Shown: positions 61,557-64,000 of the stretch, one piece after another
Numbering within the stretch: the stretch's first letter is position 1
Layout of the letters: every line of letters begins with the position of its first letter
NCBI GenBank assembly: GCA_902762385.1
Contig: CACWNQ010000001.1
Span: 310,001-374,000 of the forward strand
Direction: 5' to 3'
Length of the DNA: 64,000 bases
Origin: an uncultured Bacteroidales bacterium
GTDB lineage: Bacteria; Bacteroidota; Bacteroidia; Bacteroidales; Muribaculaceae
Notes under the pieces: generated by a model
Databases searched by the model: none
What the model was told of the DNA's origin: nothing
Seen by the model: only the letters and a program-made list of their open reading frames with translations
Made by a program: the position numbers and the translations under genes

Positions 61557-62597
61557 ATGCTACTAGAAAAAATCGATGCCTTAAAGGCACAAATCAATGA
61601 GTTAAAAGCCGAAAATAGCGAAGCACTAGAAGCACTTCGCATTAAATATTTGAGCAAGAAAGGCGAAGTCACTGCTTTGTTCAACGAATTCCGTAACGTG
61701 CCCAATGAGCAAAAGCGAGAGTTTGGACAGCGCTTGAACGAGCTCAAAACCCTTGCCACCGAGAAGATAAACTCTCTAAAAGAAGAATTCCAAGCTAAAG
61801 AGGCTGTCGCAAACAAGATAGACATCACTCGTCCAGCCTTCCCCGAGACCATTGGCACTCGCCATCCCATCTCAACTGTTCGCAAAGAGATTATCGACAT
61901 CTTCTCACGACTAGGTTTCACTCTGGCCGATGGTCCAGAAGTGGAAGATGACCTTCACGTGTTCACATCACTGAACTTTGCTGCCGACCATCCCGCTCGC
62001 GATATGCAGGACACATTCTTCATCAATGAAGACAAGAGTGGTGACGTGACCCGCAACATCGTGTTGCGCAGCCACACCAGTTCGGTTCAGTCACGCGTGA
62101 TGAAGAGCACACAGCCTCCCATCCGCATTATCTGCCCAGGACGCGTCTATCGCAACGAGGCTATCACCGCCCGTGCCCACTGCTTCTTCCACCAGATTGA
62201 GGGACTCTATATCGACAAGAACGTTTCATTTGCCGACCTCAAGCAAGTGCTGTTGTACTTCGCAAAGGAGCTCTTTGGACCCGACACCAAGATTCGTTTG
62301 CGTCCCAGTTACTTCCCATTCACCGAGCCCAGTGCCGAAATGGATGTATCATGCATGCTATGTGGCGGCGAGGGCTGTGGCTTCTGTAAGCACACTGGTT
62401 GGGTAGAAATCCTCGGCTGTGGCATGGTCGACCCCAATGTGCTTGAGCTTTGCGGCATCGACAGCAAGGTCTACACTGGTTATGCATTTGGTGTGGGCGT
62501 TGAGCGCATTACCAACCTCAAGTATATGGTAAAAGATTTGCGCATGTTCAGCGAGAACGATGTGCGCTTCTTGCGAGAATTCGAGCATACTCACTAA
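61557..62597 (+). CDS. pheS: Phenylalanyl-tRNA synthetase alpha subunit
   Basis: A 346-residue class II synthetase subunit. An N-terminal coiled coil (about 1-85) binds tRNA. The catalytic signatures are LGFTLADGPEVEDD near 118, HPARDMQDTFF near 143, LRSHTSSVQSR near 170, the class II motif 2 RVYRNE near 199 and motif 3 YAFGVGVERI near 308. Start chosen at ATG 61557; an upstream TTG lies inside the minus-7 box. The pheT beta subunit gene is not adjacent, so the two subunits are encoded apart, as in many Bacteroidota. A terminator hairpin follows. Confidence 0.97.
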   Translation: MLLEKIDALKAQINELKAENSEALEALRIKYLSKKGEVTALFNEFRNVPNEQKREFGQRLNELKTLATEKINSLKEEFQAKEAVANKIDITRPAFPETIGTRHPISTVRKEIIDIFSRLGFTLADGPEVEDDLHVFTSLNFAADHPARDMQDTFFINEDKSGDVTRNIVLRSHTSSVQSRVMKSTQPPIRIICPGRVYRNEAITARAHCFFHQIEGLYIDKNVSFADLKQVLLYFAKELFGPDTKIRLRPSYFPFTEPSAEMDVSCMLCGGEGCGFCKHTGWVEILGCGMVDPNVLELCGIDSKVYTGYAFGVGVERITNLKYMVKDLRMFSENDVRFLREFEHTH

Positions 62598-62625
62598 GTA
62601 TAGTTGAACAATTGATTCTATCAAC

Positions 62626-62653
62626 AAGGGGAGTTGCACAACAGCTCCCCTTT
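62626..62653 (+). terminator. Terminator of pheS
   Basis: AAGGGGAG (62626-62633) and CTCCCCTT (62645-62652) form a perfect 8-bp stem, followed by a short T run and A-rich sequence. It lies 15 bases before the nth ATG. Confidence 0.65.
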
Positions 62654-62667
62654 CAAATAAAGACCAC

Positions 62668-63300
62668 ATGACTATAAAAGAACGCTACGAGTCAATACTC
62701 CAGTATTTCAAGCAGGCAAATCCTAATCCTACCACCGAATTGAATTTCACTAATGCATTCGAAACGCTGGTGGCAGTGATTCTGTCGGCACAATGCACCG
62801 ACAAGCGAGTCAACATGGTTACGCCAGCCCTCTTCGAGGCCTACCCCACTCCCGAAGCTATGGCGGCCGCAACAACCGAAGACCTGTTACGATACATCTC
62901 GAGCGTTTCTTATCCAAACAACAAGGCGCGCCACTTGCAAGCTATGGCAGCAATGCTAGTCGATGAGTTTCACAGTGAAGTTCCAAGCACAATGGAAGAA
63001 CTTACTCGATTGCCTGGTGTAGGTCGCAAGACTGCCAATGTAATAATGGGAGTAGTGTTCCATAAAGCTGCTATTGCTGTTGATACGCATGTGTTCCGTG
63101 TAGCCAATCGCACTGGTCTTGCTAATGGCAAAACTCCACTAGAGGTCGAGAAGGCTCTAACACGTCACATCCCCGAGGAAGATCGTTACAACGCGCACCA
63201 CTGGTTGCTATTGCATGGCCGCTACGTGTGCAAAGCACTAAAACCCGACTGCATGAACTGTGGCATAAAGGATTCCTGCAAACATTACAACAAAAAATGA
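62668..63300 (+). CDS. nth: Endonuclease III
   Basis: A 210-residue DNA glycosylase/AP lyase for oxidised pyrimidines. The helix-hairpin-helix LPGVGRKTANV near 112-122 carries the catalytic Lys, and VDTHVFRV near 137 the catalytic Asp. The [4Fe-4S] ligands are in C-x6-C-x2-C-x5-C (CKALKPDCMNCGIKDSC) near the end. Length is standard. It overlaps the next gene by ATGA (63297-63300), so translation is coupled. Confidence 0.97.
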   Translation: MTIKERYESILQYFKQANPNPTTELNFTNAFETLVAVILSAQCTDKRVNMVTPALFEAYPTPEAMAAATTEDLLRYISSVSYPNNKARHLQAMAAMLVDEFHSEVPSTMEELTRLPGVGRKTANVIMGVVFHKAAIAVDTHVFRVANRTGLANGKTPLEVEKALTRHIPEEDRYNAHHWLLLHGRYVCKALKPDCMNCGIKDSCKHYNKK

Positions 63301-64000
63301 ACACCAGCAAAGAAAACATATTAGAGCATATGTCTCACCCCGTGTTTAAGCTCGTGGGTGAAGTCGCCGATTCTCTGCACCGTGAGTGCTATGTGGTGGG
63401 AGGTTATGTGCGCGACATCTTTCTTGAGCGTAAGTCGAAGGATATTGACTTTGTGACTGTGGGCAGCGGCATCGAAGTAGCAAAGGCTGTGGCTCGAAAG
63501 CATGGCAACAACAAGTCACACTTGGCTGTGTTTAAGACTTATGGCACAGCACAAGTCAAAATAATGGGATTGGAGCTCGAGTTTGTTGGTGCTCGTCGTG
63601 AATCCTACATGCACAGTAGCCGTAACCCTATTGTCGAAGATGGGACCCTTCACGATGACCAGTTGCGACGCGATTTCACTATCAATGCAATGGCTATTTG
63701 TGTTAACCACGACAGTTGGGGGAAAGTGCTCGATCCATTTAATGGAATCGAGGACATGGAGCGGAGACTCATTCGCACACCTCGCAATCCCGACATCACA
63801 TTCAGCGATGATCCACTGCGCATGATGCGAGCAGTGAGGTTCGCAACTCAGCTTGGCTTTGAGATTGAAGAAGAAACCTTTGAGGCAATCAAGCGTAATG
63901 CTAATCGCATTAAGATAATCACTCGTGAGCGAATAGCCGATGAGTTGATGAAGATTATGGGTTCGCCCAAGCCATCAAGAGGATTCTTCTTGCTCGATAA
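63297..64000 (+). CDS. CCA tRNA nucleotidyltransferase / poly(A) polymerase family (partial)
   Basis: The first 234 residues of a class II nucleotidyltransferase that adds CCA to tRNA 3' ends. The start ATG at 63297 overlaps the nth stop. Motifs visible are VVGGYVRD near 33, the metal-binding DIDF near 49, RRDFTINAMAI near 124 and DPLRMMRAVRFATQL near 170. The frame is open to the window end, so the C-terminal HD or tRNA-binding part is missing. CCA-adding is favoured over poly(A) polymerase because of the motif pattern, but this cannot be settled from the N-terminus. Confidence 0.92.
   Translation, partial: MNTSKENILEHMSHPVFKLVGEVADSLHRECYVVGGYVRDIFLERKSKDIDFVTVGSGIEVAKAVARKHGNNKSHLAVFKTYGTAQVKIMGLELEFVGARRESYMHSSRNPIVEDGTLHDDQLRRDFTINAMAICVNHDSWGKVLDPFNGIEDMERRLIRTPRNPDITFSDDPLRMMRAVRFATQLGFEIEEETFEAIKRNANRIKIITRERIADELMKIMGSPKPSRGFFLLD

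Overview
The window is a stretch of chromosome from a member of the Bacteroidota, most likely order Bacteroidales. The evidence is a Na+-dependent methylmalonyl-CoA decarboxylase operon of the succinate-to-propionate type, a TamB gene followed by an Omp85 protein with a lipoprotein signal, a long NusB, and many upstream regions with the TAnnTTTG minus-7 element typical of Bacteroidota promoters. Shine-Dalgarno sequences are mostly absent. Genus cannot be assigned from the sequence alone. No phage, insertion sequence, CRISPR array, rRNA or tRNA gene was seen, and most of the window is core genome.

Layout. 1-14673 (minus strand, read right to left): dnaK, trigger factor, clpP, clpX, recQ, a 654-residue double parvulin, a SurA-like chaperone, a repeat-rich OstA/LptA-like protein and mutL, cut by the window edge. 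This is a protein quality-control and outer-membrane biogenesis run with two DNA repair genes. 14953-25668 (plus): a secreted unknown, the decarboxylase operon (epimerase, carboxyltransferase, a lamin-tail/OadG fusion, biotin carrier, Na+ pump), a DUF445 membrane protein, a patatin overlapping a GH13 glycosidase, and PRPP synthase. 25781-27171 (minus): a CBM9-like protein coupled to a LysE-type exporter. 27297-32451 (plus): a secreted unknown, dCMP deaminase, an S41 peptidase, 5-formyl-THF cyclo-ligase, and an overlapping pair of a RIC/hemerythrin-like protein and a LuxR-type regulator with a degenerate receiver. 32619-40282: tamB and its lipoprotein Omp85 partner.

40297-46201 has mixed orientation: VanZ, a Lys/Ser-rich membrane-anchored small protein, a D,D-carboxypeptidase, a small lipoprotein, an rRNA/tRNA 2'-O-methyltransferase, an MBL-fold hydrolase and an AI-2E family membrane protein. 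46214-52276 (minus) is a four-gene O-acylation-type locus: two SGNH hydrolases, an MBOAT acyltransferase and a beta-helix lipoprotein with a likely surface-export signal. 52621-55583 (plus) is nusB-yajC-ybbR-coaE. 55683-58675 (minus) is rplM-rpsI-rpsB-tsf. 59057-64000 (plus) holds an S9 lipoprotein peptidase, pheS, nth and a CCA-adding enzyme gene cut by the window end.

The observations most worth following are the hemerythrin-like/pseudo-receiver pair, the lamin-tail domain built into the Na+ pump gamma subunit, the 31-residue repeats in the OstA-like protein, the MBOAT plus twin SGNH locus, and the lipoprotein-type TamA partner of TamB. All functional proposals for these are inference from domains and context.
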